Assembly (NCBI RefSeq): GCF_001949145.1
Contig: NW_019091407.1
Location: forward strand, 378,820-442,819
DNA length: 64,000 bases
From: Acanthaster planci
Lineage: Eukaryota; Echinodermata; Asteroidea; Valvatida; Acanthasteridae
Reading direction: 5' to 3'
In this document: one piece after another, positions 36,801 to 48,600 of the stretch
How positions within the stretch are numbered: position 1 is the first letter of the stretch
How the letters are laid out: each line of letters opens with the position of its first letter
Program-made: the position numbers and the translations under genes
Notes under the pieces: model-generated
Seen by the model: only the letters and a program-made list of their open reading frames with translations
Told to the model about the DNA's origin: nothing
The model's database searches: none

Positions 36801-39800
36801 GTAAAATTACACAGAAAATTTAGGAGCCAAGGGAAATGTTTTGTGATATATACCCAATATAGGTGTTTCATGTGAGTTCGCTTCCAAGAGTTTTCAACCC
36901 GTTGGCCAGTCACATTGCGCAAAATCTGTCGACCCAATGCACGTTTAGAAGGGTTGGACAGATTTCGCGGGACAACACATTGCAAACTCTTGGAGGCTCA
37001 CTATTGTGAATCACCCGTATCGTTTGCTGTACATGTTGCAGTGTCCAGTGTAGCAATGTTGTACTGTATTATTAATGACCCCCTTAGGGAAAAACAAACC
37101 TCAAGTTTACTCTCTACATTGCAGGTACCGTGATATGGGTGCTTTTCATCAAGGTTCACACCAGTCCGCCTCAGAAAATTACTATGGCATTAAAGGTGTT
37201 CGTCGTGTCAACAGTGTGTATATTGTGTATGGCTGCCTGACTTTCCTGGTTGTTGGAGCGCTTGTGCATTTCATCATCTTCAAGTAAGTTCACTCTCCGT
37301 ATTTGTTGCGATTTATTTTTTTCCCATAGAGCGTTGGGAAATGTGAGCCTAATGGGTTGTAATCAACTCAAGTCGGAGATGTTCTGGCAATCCACATGCG
37401 CGGTGAGTGCTGACAGGCTAATAATGGACCATCTCACCCCCCCTCCCAGGTAGAGACAGATTACCTAACAGAGCTTGGCTGTCCCATGCCTAGTTCCTAT
37501 GTTTCTGAAACTTGTAGGCACATGGAAATGCTCATTATAAAATTGTGAAATGTCAACACACTCTCCTGCGGATGGCCAGAGCACACTGGCCGAAACGTTG
37601 AGTTAACACTCACCGGTTATTTTAAGAATCACACCTCGCCCCAAAAAAGATTGATTCCATGGTGTACCCACAAACCTATTTCTCAAAATGTACTGCAGCA
37701 ATATTTTTTATCTTTTTTAGTCAGCGAGTCAGAAGAGGTCAGAATATGATAGATTTCCAATGATTTTGTTCAAGAATTGTACATTCATTTTCCCAAACAC
37801 TCCCATCCATTTTATGGTACATTCCTTGTGCAAGTTTGTCCAGAAGAATCTCCATATATGGACTTGGCGCGTGTGTGGTGAGTACTGCGTGCTGTGTTGC
37901 AGGCAGACTCTTGACCAATACGAATGGATTGAACTGTCTCATACCTGGTTTCCAGAGCATGTGTAATGCAGTGGGCATTATCAAATCTTAGCAGGCATCA
38001 TCCAATGTCAATACATTGTCACTTTGCACGTTCTTGAATAGGAAAACTATCTGACATATTTATTAATTTTCCCCTTTCTCGGTCTTTTTGTGGTTTTTCC
38101 TTGAAGGCAGAGTAGCGACTATGTCATCAGCAGGTTAGACGAGAAAGACCGAAGAATAGCGGCCATTTACAATGAAGCAAAGGCCAGAGCAATGTGAGTC
38201 GCTGTCCTTGTTACAGCATGCATCCTCATGATTTTGACAAAGTGTCATTAGTGGAAGCAACAAGCGCTGTCAAGCCCACCAAGGCGCGAAAGTCAGCCCC
38301 ACTGGGTTTGGTGCGATTGTTGTGAGAGTGAGGGAAATTTTGCCTAGTCGTTATTGTTTGTAACTGCAGATCATAGGGTCAGGGTTTGAATCTAGTCACG
38401 GGGTATTGGTGTTGACCTTGGGTAGGTCCCTGTTCCCCCATTTGGTCATTCTCCACACTGGAGTATTAATTGTTACCTGTGAGGGCTGAAAGTGAGAGTG
38501 TTATTGGGGCTTACTAGCCAGGTAGCACTTGAATGTGCTGCACTGAGCTATATGAGCTCCGAGCTTGATCAAGAGAGGGCGCAGTGATTGTAGCAGCAGA
38601 GGCTCCTTTGGTGGGAACTGCACTGCACAGGTTTACAAACGACTATGTAATGTACATGTACAATTGTTACTCATGCATTGCTACACCGACAAAATGAACA
38701 TTCCCCACCAACATGGCTCTTTTCAACCAAAGAGGGGGTGCTTCTGCTTAAGGTGGATACATGTTTTCTTCAGGGAACTTAGACAGTTTCAGAGATGTTT
38801 CTTAGCTCAGTGAGCAAGGATAATACTGATTTCCTGCACCTTGAGCGCCAGTTAGGGGGTTATAAGCATCTTTATGACTTAAGGGGAAAATATGACAGCG
38901 TCTAAAAGGTAGGGTCATACTTTTGCAATGACTCCGGAAAAAATTGTGTGATTTTTATCCAAAAGCATAACTGGTATAAAGATGGTCATCCTGTGAAATT
39001 GTTTCATCTGATATGCCCCTGTTTATTGGAAATCAGTAAAAGGATGTCAAAAAATTGGAATCTCCAAAGGTCGTCTGTAGACTACTTTTGGAAATTTTGC
39101 AGTGTCCGTTGGAATGCTGCCCTCGCATGGTGAAACTCTGCCAGTGCTGTGCCTGGTACTTATCAAAGAACCCCTGACCATTTCTGTATTATAGCCTTGT
39201 AAATTTGATTTTACAACTTGCATTTATTGGTTAGCCCAATAGTTCTAGGTTGCAACAGTCCAATGGTTCATTGGTCCCAAGGTTCAGTAGTCTGAATATT
39301 TGTACAAATTATGTGATGAACTGGACAACATCACACAAACTATTCAGATTATCAAATCATGTTTCATTTTCTGACTAAAGAAAGCCCAGTTATTGGTAAT
39401 GTGTGTGTTTTGAGTATTGAACCCGTGGCCTATTGTGCAATTACCAATTTTGTTTTGGGGGGGTGACCTATGCTTGTATAGTAGTGGGTTGAAAAGCTCT
39501 CCCCATTCTTCACGCCTGTAGTAGATGTATTGAGGTGTACATTGTAAGCAATTAGCATGTTGATGTTGGTCAAATGTTCACTCATGTCATCTTTGTAGTT
39601 CAGTGATTACTCATAGGGCCATTTAGTTTTTTCCCTTTCTTTCATTCTGCCAATGACAAGTTCTTACCTTGCTTGAGCTGTAATGGTGGCAATTTATATT
39701 TAATTTGAAACGTGTACAAAAACGTTCCCATACCATGTGAAGAGGCTACCGCTGCCTTCCTCGGTGTTTTCATATGCATAATTATGTAGTTCAACGAAGC

Positions 39801-40717
39801 ACATGGTCCACCAACCTATGTAACAATGTAGATTGATGTTGGGGCATTTAAAGCAAGCAATGTTTATTGTTACAGAATCCACTTCTTTTCTCAAAAAGTA
39901 CATGATTGCCCAAAGGGAAAAAACAGTGGGTAACAGGCATTGCAATGCATTGTTTACAATAAAAATGAACGACAGACTGCATCAATCAAAACGCCAAACC
40001 TCTATTAAGGACGGTTCTCTTCAAACGTTTGGGAAAATCTGTAGACGGAGGTGGAGCTTTTTTCATTGAAACGTTTGAACGAGTAAACGTCCCACCTTTA
40101 AGAGCTGGCCTTTGTCAATGAGTGAGCTTGCTAGGGAGGAACAGCATCACTCTGAGCAGTGGACAACAGGTTCTGTATGTATTTTCTAATGACATGTTGT
40201 GTTAGATCGTAAATTATGAAGAACACCTGTTTAAATAGTTCACTTTCACTTTCCGGTGGCCCTGTAAATTTATTGATGTTCTTTATGGATAGGCGTGTCT
40301 GGGTGAATACAGTGTCAACACGTCTTGACCGAAGCATTCAGCACTGCCCCCTCATTTAGAAATTGGAACATGAAACACATCCTGACATGTACAAAGTACA
40401 CAAAAGCAATTTGAACTAGTGCAACTAAACTTTGAAGCATGAAAGGAAGACTCGATACCAGTGGGAAGTGCCGTGTGTATGTGCACTTGCAGTGTTTCAA
40501 ATTAACCCCTTTCAGCTGGTTAAGAAGATGTCTTGGCACTTTGGCCCATCTTTGACCTCATTTCTGGTAGGCAGAGTTCGTGGTCATGCTTTTGGGAGTA
40601 ACACTCTGGTGGGTTTGTTGTTGGTCTCACAGGCAAAATGGGAACAAGAAGCAGATGGAGCTGCTGAAAGCGAGGCAAGAGGAGTTCAGTCTCAAGCTGA
40701 AGCAGGATCCCAGATGA
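33874..40717 (+). CDS. DNAJC4: DnaJ homolog subfamily C member 4-like (complete, 6 exons)
   Basis: Membrane-anchored Hsp40 co-chaperone; its J domain should stimulate Hsp70 ATPase. Exons: 33874-33959, 34577-34670, 35143-35378, 37125-37283, 38107-38193, 40633-40717 (TGA). All junctions are GT-AG with consistent phases; the joined CDS is 248 codons plus stop, close to human DNAJC4 (about 241). J domain is at about residues 34-104 (RNYYQVLGVKK, HPD at 62-64, SRREYDF). A single hydrophobic membrane segment spans about 169-191, followed by the family-typical RLDEKDRRIAAIYNEAKARA block and a Lys/Arg/Gln-rich tail. The first 28 residues contain Arg14, Arg17, Arg21 and a RSFS site, resembling a mitochondrial presequence, though localisation is inference. 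Exon 2 has two in-frame acceptors (exon start 34577 or 34589), differing by four residues (SVLQ). I chose ATG 33874; Met6 and Met7 are alternatives. Introns hold a MITE and a SINE-like element. Confidence 0.93.
36857..37020. mobile_element. Palindromic MITE, copy 2 (intron 3 of the DNAJC4-like gene)
   Basis: Same family as 13428-13603: GCTTCCAAGAGTTTTC at the left, AATCTGTCGACCCAATGCAC in the centre, and CAAACTCTTGGAGGC...GTGAATCACCCGTAT at the right. It lies about 100 bp upstream of exon 4 and leaves the acceptor intact. Confidence 0.8.
37562..37615 (+). ncRNA. Hammerhead-like ribozyme relic (weak)
   Basis: CTGCGGAT, a perfect 6-bp hairpin (GGCCAG-AGCACA-CTGGCC) and then GAAACG follow the order of a hammerhead core (CUGANGA, stem II, GAAA). 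The essential A6 is C and one base is extra before stem II, so activity is doubtful. Penelope-like elements are known to carry such motifs. It lies in intron 4 of the DNAJC4-like gene. Confidence 0.25.
38300..38565 (+). repeat. Probable tRNA-derived SINE in intron 5 of the DNAJC4-like gene
   Basis: A B-box-like GGGTTTGAATCTAGTC (about 38393) is followed by GACCTTGGGTAGGTCCCTGT, a block typical of the body of several metazoan SINEs, and by a tail with TAGCACTTGAATGTGCTGCAC. The A box is degenerate. Same orientation as the gene. Confidence 0.5.
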
Positions 40718-40969
40718 AGTGGCTCTGTCATCTTCCAACCAATGGCTGTGCGTCAGAGTAACCAGCCGATGATGAGGGTGAAGAATAGAGGCTACAGATG
40801 CTCAATTGCCATTGTTGCTGGTGCACAGCGTACCAGTTTATACTGTCCAATGCCACATGCATGGGAACCAGTGTACGCACAAACCTGGCCCTCTGTACAC
40901 TGGCTTTTTTGACCAGGCTACATGTACAAAGCATTATTCATTTCAACCCACACTGAGTCCGTTGTTGGT

Positions 40970-40975
40970 AATAAA
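40970..40975 (+). promoter_or_regulatory. Probable poly(A) signal of the DNAJC4-like gene
   Basis: AATAAA on the plus strand about 250 bases after the DNAJC4-like stop codon, a typical distance for a 3' UTR of a compact last exon. Confidence 0.55.
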
Positions 40976-41092
40976 AAGCACGCATCCCTATCCCCCAACA
41001 GAATTGACTGATTTCACTGCATGAGATGCCATGGCTGAAGTTATGAGCTGGAACTGAAAAACAAAAGAAAATGTAGTACTTCAGTCTAATTT

Positions 41093-41290
41093 GACAACCA
41101 GAATTAGAAGCCAGCACTGCTATTCCACAATTCTCGTGGGCACGTCTAATGGACATGTTTCATGCCCCTTCGACCAGTATGGTGTTGTGATTTGCCAAAT
41201 ACACCCACGCGCCAAGCTGAAGAATGTGCGTGTGAGTGTGATGCCAACAGCAGCTGTGCTGTCTACTCGGGTTAGTCTCTAGGGGAGTGT
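41093..41290 (+). repeat. SINE-like dispersed repeat, copy 3 (about 195 bp)
   Basis: Begins GACAACCAGAATTAGAAGCC, continues with CATGCCCCTTCGACC, GTGTTGTGATTTGCCAAATA and CAAGCTGAAGAATGTGCGTG. The same start and order occur in the inverted copy at 55820-56015, which defines the full length. It lies just past the 3' end of the DNAJC4-like gene. Confidence 0.7.
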
Positions 41291-42027
41291 GCCAGTAAGT
41301 GGTTGCCGTGTCTTGGCCAATTTGTGCCTCCATGTACAGTCAAACTTAGCAAACTGTCAAATTACATTGTATTGTGGACCAGCATTAACCCTCACTCCCT
41401 GTAGCATTTCTTGCCGGGAGCCTTCCTGGGCCTTTCTAACATCCACCATCGCGCAGGAGCCCCGTGATACCTTCTCTGTCCTTTCATCGCCTGTGTGGCT
41501 CCAAACGTGTATGGAAAAAAACAATGACGACTTGGGCAGGATCTTCTGTGATGCCCTGGAAGGTCCTCCTAAATCTCACGGTTGAGATATATATGTCTAA
41601 CAGTATACATGTCCACCTTTCTCGTTCTTTATCACAGTCTTTTGGCCTATATATACCAATTAATTCTCAACTTGTTAAATATTGATGCAGCTGTCACACA
41701 GGAACAATACATAAACACTAGCGATAGATACCAAATAAAAAAGGTCTTCTTTTAAAAGAGTAGGGCAAATGTATATTAGAGTCAAAACCTGACACCAACC
41801 AAGTGTGACGCTTCAAAAGCTGCGGCCACCCATTCGAAAAGTTGACAGTATGCACCATGCCAATTTTCACTTTGGCGCAACATGAGTGAAGAAATAGGAA
41901 AAAGAGAAACTCCCTAAAATATGAACTGAATAACCTTTGTCTAACAGTGGATTGCCAATGTGTTGTCTAATTGGCAGTTTGGTACTTCTCCATTGTCACC
42001 ATATGATCTCTTGAAGACGCTGCTGTC

Positions 42028-42189
42028 TTAAGGCCGGTTCATGCTTGTCGCAAAAACAAACACATGCAAAATTTTGATGTCAGATCAACAGTTTAACATT
42101 TCAAATCCATCGAAAGTTTGCCACAAAGCTCTCGTGACGTCAAATTCGCTTCGCTTTCACATTCGCTCATAGTATGAACCAGCCTTTAA
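42028..42189. mobile_element. Short TTAA-flanked MITE
   Basis: A 154-bp element (42032-42185) sits between two TTAA tetranucleotides, the target site typical of piggyBac-type and some other DNA transposons. Ends AGGCCGGTTCATGCTTGTCGC and ..GAACCAGCCT are imperfect inverted repeats. A related lone end (TTAAAGGCTGGCTCATAC) occurs at 15179. Confidence 0.68.
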
Positions 42190-43195
42190 TCTAGGAGAAC
42201 AATGTAAGATAAAGTGGAGGAACTAAGAACTTCATAAAGTCTTGGAACTGTGACTAGCTAATTCAGACCAGGATCAGTTGCCTCCAGAATCCACAGATGT
42301 CTCTGCTCTAAACCGATTACTGGCGAGCCAACTCAAATCAATACAGTGGTTTATGTGAGATTCGAATTGGAATTGTGTTTACATGATTTTTCAACTGGTC
42401 TGAATGAAAAATCCTAAATCCTTACAATACAAGCCTTATATGCTTGTATTCACACGATTCTGCTTGACGTGCACCTTATGTCGTGTAGATTTTTATAACT
42501 CTCTTGGTTGTAAGCTTCAGACTATTTCTTATCTTCCATTGCATTTTACCGACTCACCAGCATTTGTTTTAATTCAGTTTGTTTTATTGGGTTGGTCCCC
42601 TTAATAAAATTCTTCTGAAAATATCCCAGTGTCGCCGTTTGGAATTGTTTTTATTTCATTCATCGGAGTATTATAATATTTATTACTTGCTCGAAAGTGT
42701 CGCATGCGTGCTGTATCTGAGTCCGTGATGCAGTGGCTTAACATATGCACAAGGTTTATTAGGGAAAGGCAGTCTTGGTGGAGTGAGATACTGGAAGATT
42801 TTAGTCTGTCTCTAGGACTGAGGACGAACGGAGCTCATTGTTCGAAACGTCTATTTGAAACAAGTGATTCATCTCGGAATCAGTTCGAGCCGTGCCATCC
42901 TCCTCGCTTCTCCGGAAAAGCTGTGGCACCTTTGTTGGTACACTTAACTCCAGGATTCCAGTTTTACTACATTGATGAAGAATACACACGTGCCTAAAAA
43001 TTAAGTCTGTTACGAAGTAAAAGTGGTTGCCGATGAATTGAATCACTTGTTTACTTCACTGAAACACTGGCTTGACTTGTAATATCTGTAACATGCGCTT
43101 CGTTACCACATTCTATTCCAATCAAGGAATTCTACCAAATAGTTTTCAAGTCCATGCACTCGGTCGATAGAGACGTGGTTTTTTAAACATGTACA

Positions 43196-44715
43196 GTCCC
43201 TAAACCTTCACAAGAGCACAGACATGGATGGTTTTCCAGCTAGATTTACTTACGATTGCGCAGGTACCACCTGCTCAGTAGTCGTCTACTTGCTTAATTT
43301 GATTTGTCCGTAATCAACAAAACTTCCCCAACTTCACTTCAAACTGCTAAAGTCATTCCCTTATTAAAAAAACATAATAAATTTGAAACAGTCTCCATTC
43401 TCACTGCGTTTAGCAAGGTATTAGAAAAAGTGGTTTATGAACAGGTTGAAGAGTACTCATACCAAAAAATGATCTGCATGAATTCCACTCCGGTTTTTGA
43501 TCCCAATATATTCAACTGAAACCTCCCTGATCCAACGTAACAGACTTCATCAGATCTAAGTCGAGTAGAGGTAAATATGTCGGAGCGATCACGCCAGACC
43601 TACTAAAAGCTTTTGACTCCGTCAGCCACGAAATTCGTAAAGTTAGCTGCGATAGGATTTTCAGATAGCACAATGAACTGGTTTGAATCTTACCTTTCTC
43701 AAAGATAACAGGTGGTTGAAGTTAACAATGTAAGATCACGTGAACTCAATCTAAGCTTTGGTGTCCCGCAGGGCTCGATATTGCTGTTCTTGTCCTATAT
43801 TAATGACGTGTCATATTCTGTCGACTGTAAATTACAGCTATATGCAGACCACGCAGTGTTTATAGCCACGAACAAAAATGCGTACATCGTAGAACAGAAA
43901 CGACCTGCAGAACTTACTAATGTCAGTAGCATGGCTCGCAGATGATAGACTATCAATCTATCTTAGTTAAACCCAATCTATTGTACTTTGTAACAGAAAG
44001 AACCTTCGAATAAGAAATGTTCTGAACATAACCTGCAACGGCGACGAAATCAAACGAGCCAGATCAGTGAACTATCTTGGTCTCAGACCAAGATCTAATG
44101 GCAGGCTTATTTCACAGAACATTATTTCTATGGCTAATTCCAGATTAAAATTCATGTATCGGCATCAAAGCTGTTTCAGACCCAAGAAAACTAGACTTAA
44201 TATTCACTCATTTAGTTTTCTATTTCTGTTCCTGGTACTCTTCACTGTCACTAAAATACAAAAATAAACCCCAAATCTGTAAAAACAAAACCATTCGCTT
44301 TATTAATTAACAACCTACCCTCCAGATCTAACATTGGTTTCAATGAGCTTCACGAAATAGGGTGGCTTGAGATGGAACATCGAGTAGAATTCCTCAAGGC
44401 AAGTCATGTTTTTAACATCCTTAAATTTCTCTAAAATATCTCAAGCACGACTTCACTAAAATTTCAGAGATGTCCATCATTACCCCACGAGATCTAATCA
44501 GTTCAATTTTTTACTCCACATCAAAGGAACAGATATTAACTCATTTTTACAGAGGGATTAAATAATGGAATTCACTGTCATCCGCCCATTACAGAGTGAA
44601 AGAAGACTCTTATTCAAAACGAAGCTGAAAAGGTTTCTTTATAAAATTCATGCTGCCGAACAGCTAAACAAAGATGAATATGCACCAGATATCCCCGCAG
44701 GATGGCACATACATT
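43196..44715 (+). pseudogene. Decayed non-LTR retrotransposon (CR1/L2-like LINE) reverse transcriptase
   Basis: Frame-broken remnant of an ORF2 protein. In order: DGFPARFTYDCA (LINE thumb/finger region GxDGIPARFLK), TAKVIPLLKKHNKFETVSIL and TAFSKVLEKVV (VIPLFKKG...YRPIS.L...SK.LEK), LLKAFDSVSH (catalytic motif A, DLxKAFDxVxH), SFGVPQGSIL (motif B), then QLYADHAVF, where the catalytic YADD of motif C reads YADH. The C-terminal part (RGIKWNSL.., then LKRFLYKI) is recognisable to about 44.7 kb. Stops and frameshifts separate these pieces (near 43520, 43690 and 43945), the endonuclease domain is missing, and no target-site duplication was seen. It is a dead, 5'-truncated copy. Confidence 0.8.
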
Positions 44716-45695
44716 TTTAGTGCAATAAGCTTGAAGATGGTGCTTTAAGGCCTTCAATTTCAGTGCTTGAATTTTGATATTTTTGGGTAACTAATCACTG
44801 ACAAAGACTAAGATTTCTTTAATAGGCCATCTGTCAATTACGGACTTAACTATAATTTTAATGATGAGCTGAGCGTAAAGTTTTTTGCTTATTTGTTTTG
44901 TGAAATAGGCTATTTTGTTGTTCTTAACGTAAATGTAAAGGACTGAGTCAAATAATATTTTTGGTTATTTGTGCAAGTTGTGGCTGTGTGAAACAATGCA
45001 ATTTTCAGGTTTTTTTGTATTTTTGCAGAGCAATGTTCTGAGAGTGTATGTTGATTTGTTGTATTTTTGATGGTTTACAGTTTTTGGATGGATTTTTAAA
45101 TGTATTTTAATGTACTTGTACTCAAGTTAATTTTCTCACCGACTGGGACTGCAATGGAATAAGTTACGTTAACATTTTTGTGATATCCCTATTTCCACTT
45201 ATTGGGAATCGTTGCGTTTCCTTTCCAAATTTCCAAATCAAATCAAAAAAGAAAATTTGTTTCACTATCCCTGAGAAGCCGCTTACATTCGAACCAAATG
45301 AAATCACTCCAAGCATTCGTCTGGCATCCTATCATCATGCAGAAAAAGGTCAACGCCGTCGATGTCATGTATCAGGTCGCGTATTCTTCTTTTAGTTCAT
45401 TCCACAACATTCTGGGGATACGCTATGAACTTTCCTATGGGAAAATTGTTTCATTGCCAGTCTTGAAAACGAGACGTTTCTTGACGCTACGTAGAAGCTT
45501 GCCCTGCTGAAATGCCAGAGTTCACTTCCCTTTGGAAAAAATCCATCCTCCAAAGCCACGATTTTAACCTTCATTCAAGGAGAATTTCCCCAGCCTGTTG
45601 TGTTAATAAACAATGCAGTCACGTCAGGGAATTGAGCATGGTGCCAGAGAGATGAAGCTAAGTGTTGGAATCATCCTTATTGCGCTTTGTCGTAG

Positions 45696-48600
45696 CTCGA
45701 GGGTTGCCCTCTCGCGATCAACGCAAGCGGCAGGTTGGCTACATGTGTTATCCGCATGTCAGCTGGAAATATGGGGACTCACTGGTACCGTTGTATGGAT
45801 ATCAACAGCAGCCAGAGTACCTGGAAAAGCTGTCCCAGGTGTAGAATCCTGCAGTGTAAGAGTAATTGTCTCTTGACCATAATACGTGAAAGTATGGACC
45901 ACCCCATCAGTCCATGAGCACTCGTGGAGTTGGGAAGAAAATCATGTTTTTAGCCTTCGTGAATTTACTTCCAATCATGAATCAGACAAGCACCAAATCT
46001 CAGCAGCTAGCTGTGTGTTTGAAGACGAAAATAGTCCCTTAATTGCAGCTTAGGCATGGTTTAAACCTGAGGTGCTTTAGAAGATCGTTGAATCGCTCTC
46101 CGTACGGTCACTGATTGTGGCGCATTGCAAAACGAGCACTAGGGGGAAGGAACAAACAGCCCTTGCTTGTGCATAATGACATAAGACTGTGAAAGAGTTT
46201 GTAAATTGATGTGACCATGGGGAAGGGACACAGGAGTTTGAACTACCCGGGCTGTAACATCTGGCCAATTACCGGTTTCTGAAATGCCCGCTATGTCCAT
46301 GCCAGAGTGCAGCGAATGCTTGCTACGCATTACCTGTTCCACAAGCTTAAACCTCCTTTGTACCCCATGATCATCCCCGTAATTTTTCCGCTGGTAATCT
46401 GCATCCTTAAAACGTTGTGTAATGCTGTATAGGAAGTCGAATATTCATATCATCGCTGGCGGTTGATAGGGTCTGACAACAACATCAAATTTAATGCTTG
46501 CGCAGTTGCTTGCATTAGGCTGTGTACCTGAAGTGTTAATGTGCAGTCATTGCCCTCATTGAACGCTTTGGCTTCTGGAGTTATTTTAGGAATAAATAGC
46601 CAAGTTGTTTATAAGATATTGTCTTTTATTTGAATCATTTTTACTGCGGCATTTATACAAAAAGATATTTTACGAGATCTCGGTATCACTCCTTGTGATG
46701 AATGAGCGCGTTTTGTTTGTTATGACCCTGACTGTCTAATGGTGGCCAACATGTTGCTGGCCAGTTTTAACCAAATTTGTACAAAGAGCAAAGAAGTGCT
46801 CATCAGCCGTAAATTAAAAGACGCATTTCCTTTGGCCCTTAGTGGTGAAATCCTGGCTGGTTCATAAACATAATTGACACTGTTTCATGGAATGAGGTTT
46901 TGCCATGCAAATGAGTGATCGTTATGTCAGTGCCAAGGATGTATGCAAATAGTTGCACACAGTCTTCACACAGCAACCCGTATAACTGTATTCTGATTTG
47001 TTGCTGGTCTATCGCAGGTTTAATCCATGGTAACGGAATAGGCCTACACCTTGCGATTTACGCTCCGCCTTTCTCCATTATCGTCACTTGTCTAACAACA
47101 CTTTCCACAACTCACCGTGGGTTGTATAAGCTAGTGATAAGGGGGTATATTACATAAATAGATCTACAAATTTGTAAAGTTGCTTATAGCTTGTAAAACA
47201 GTTCCCCTCAACCCATTAGAGACTGTTCTACGTCGCTTTATATTGATCATTTGTACGTTTGAGATTTAGTTTTCCTGTCCCAGAACATCTGACATTAGAT
47301 TTTGTACATCAAGGATGTCGGTAACTGATAATCAAGCTTGCAACCCTGACAACTTCATATTTCATACATCTCTGCAAAACATAAAAGGTAAGAATCGGTA
47401 ACATTACATTGCTAAGTTCCTTGGTCACAAAGTCAAAACATGTTTGTGTAGATACCGAATAAAACGTGAATTTTGTATTTATAGCAAAATGGAGTATGAT
47501 CAATTCGTAAATGTCTTACAACTAGATGCCTTTTTTGTTTTTCCCCTACTGATAGTTGTCAGATTTGCTGTCTATGAACATATGAGCAACAAAAATTGAT
47601 CCCTGTTCCATAGTGTGATTTCAACATGTCTGTTACAACGAGCGGAAATCGCCGTCTTGTCAAAAGTTCCATATTCTATTTGAGTAAACGACATGTTTTT
47701 GGCATTATATAGCTCCAAGGCTCTACTTTACACTCGGCAACCGGGCAGCATAAAAACCCTAACACTCCTCAGTCCTCCAACAGGTGAAGGATTGAGGAGT
47801 GTTAGGGTCAAATAAGAACTTGCGAGATGCATTCGCGAGTAATTGGAATTTGGGCTCCTGATTTTTTTTTTACTCATCGTATCCATGGAAAAGAGCGCGC
47901 ATTTGCCTCCATTTGGGGGAAGTCAAAGCCAAATTTCCAGCATCTCGGTGTCAACACGTCGTGAGGCCCCACCCACAAATCTGAAACGCGAGGACTCCCT
48001 GAATCCAAGACTATTTGTCACTGCCACCCGCCGAACAAGAAGTGACAGCTTTTTTCCAGACGAACATTGGTCATTACCGCTGCATCCCGCCCGTTCATAC
48101 ATCTGTGATCAGCTGAACATGAGCACATCCAAATTGATCACTCTGCTCTGCCTCGGAAGGCCTGTTTCCTGTTCCCCGTGACTGCTGAATACGCAACTGT
48201 ACTCACATCACATCTGTCTTTCTTAAAAGTTACTGCTGTTTTGCCCAGCGAAAGATTAAGAGTCTCTTACGAGATAACGAGCCTGGATGGCAGTCACTCG
48301 GTGAGACGTCAGCGGTCAAGGTTCCAATCGTGCAGAATTCTAACCATCCTGAATATTGTAATACAGAATGTCTGAAGTGAGACCACGGCGTCATTATCTT
48401 GGCAGGCGATTCCACGGGCACTGTATAATAGAGCAAAAAGTGTGGAAATTGAACTTTTTAAAAGTTACTCTCCATTTGTCGGCCACTTGCAATATCCAGT
48501 AGACACAAATCTGTTGGAAAAGTGGGAACATCGCAGCAAGTCCCCCAACCCTCCATAATTGCATTTACCCCGTCCCCTCTCTGAAACCAGATATCTCACA

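Noticed and set aside
41289-41585. 98-codon plus-strand ORF just beyond the SINE-like copy 3
   Set aside because: Begins at a repeat end and has no motif; remains unassigned.
47843-48181. 112-codon plus-strand ORF, considered as an extra exon between exons A and B of the unidentified gene
   Set aside because: Looks somewhat protein-like, but no acceptor/donor pair of the required phase was found and no family is recognisable.
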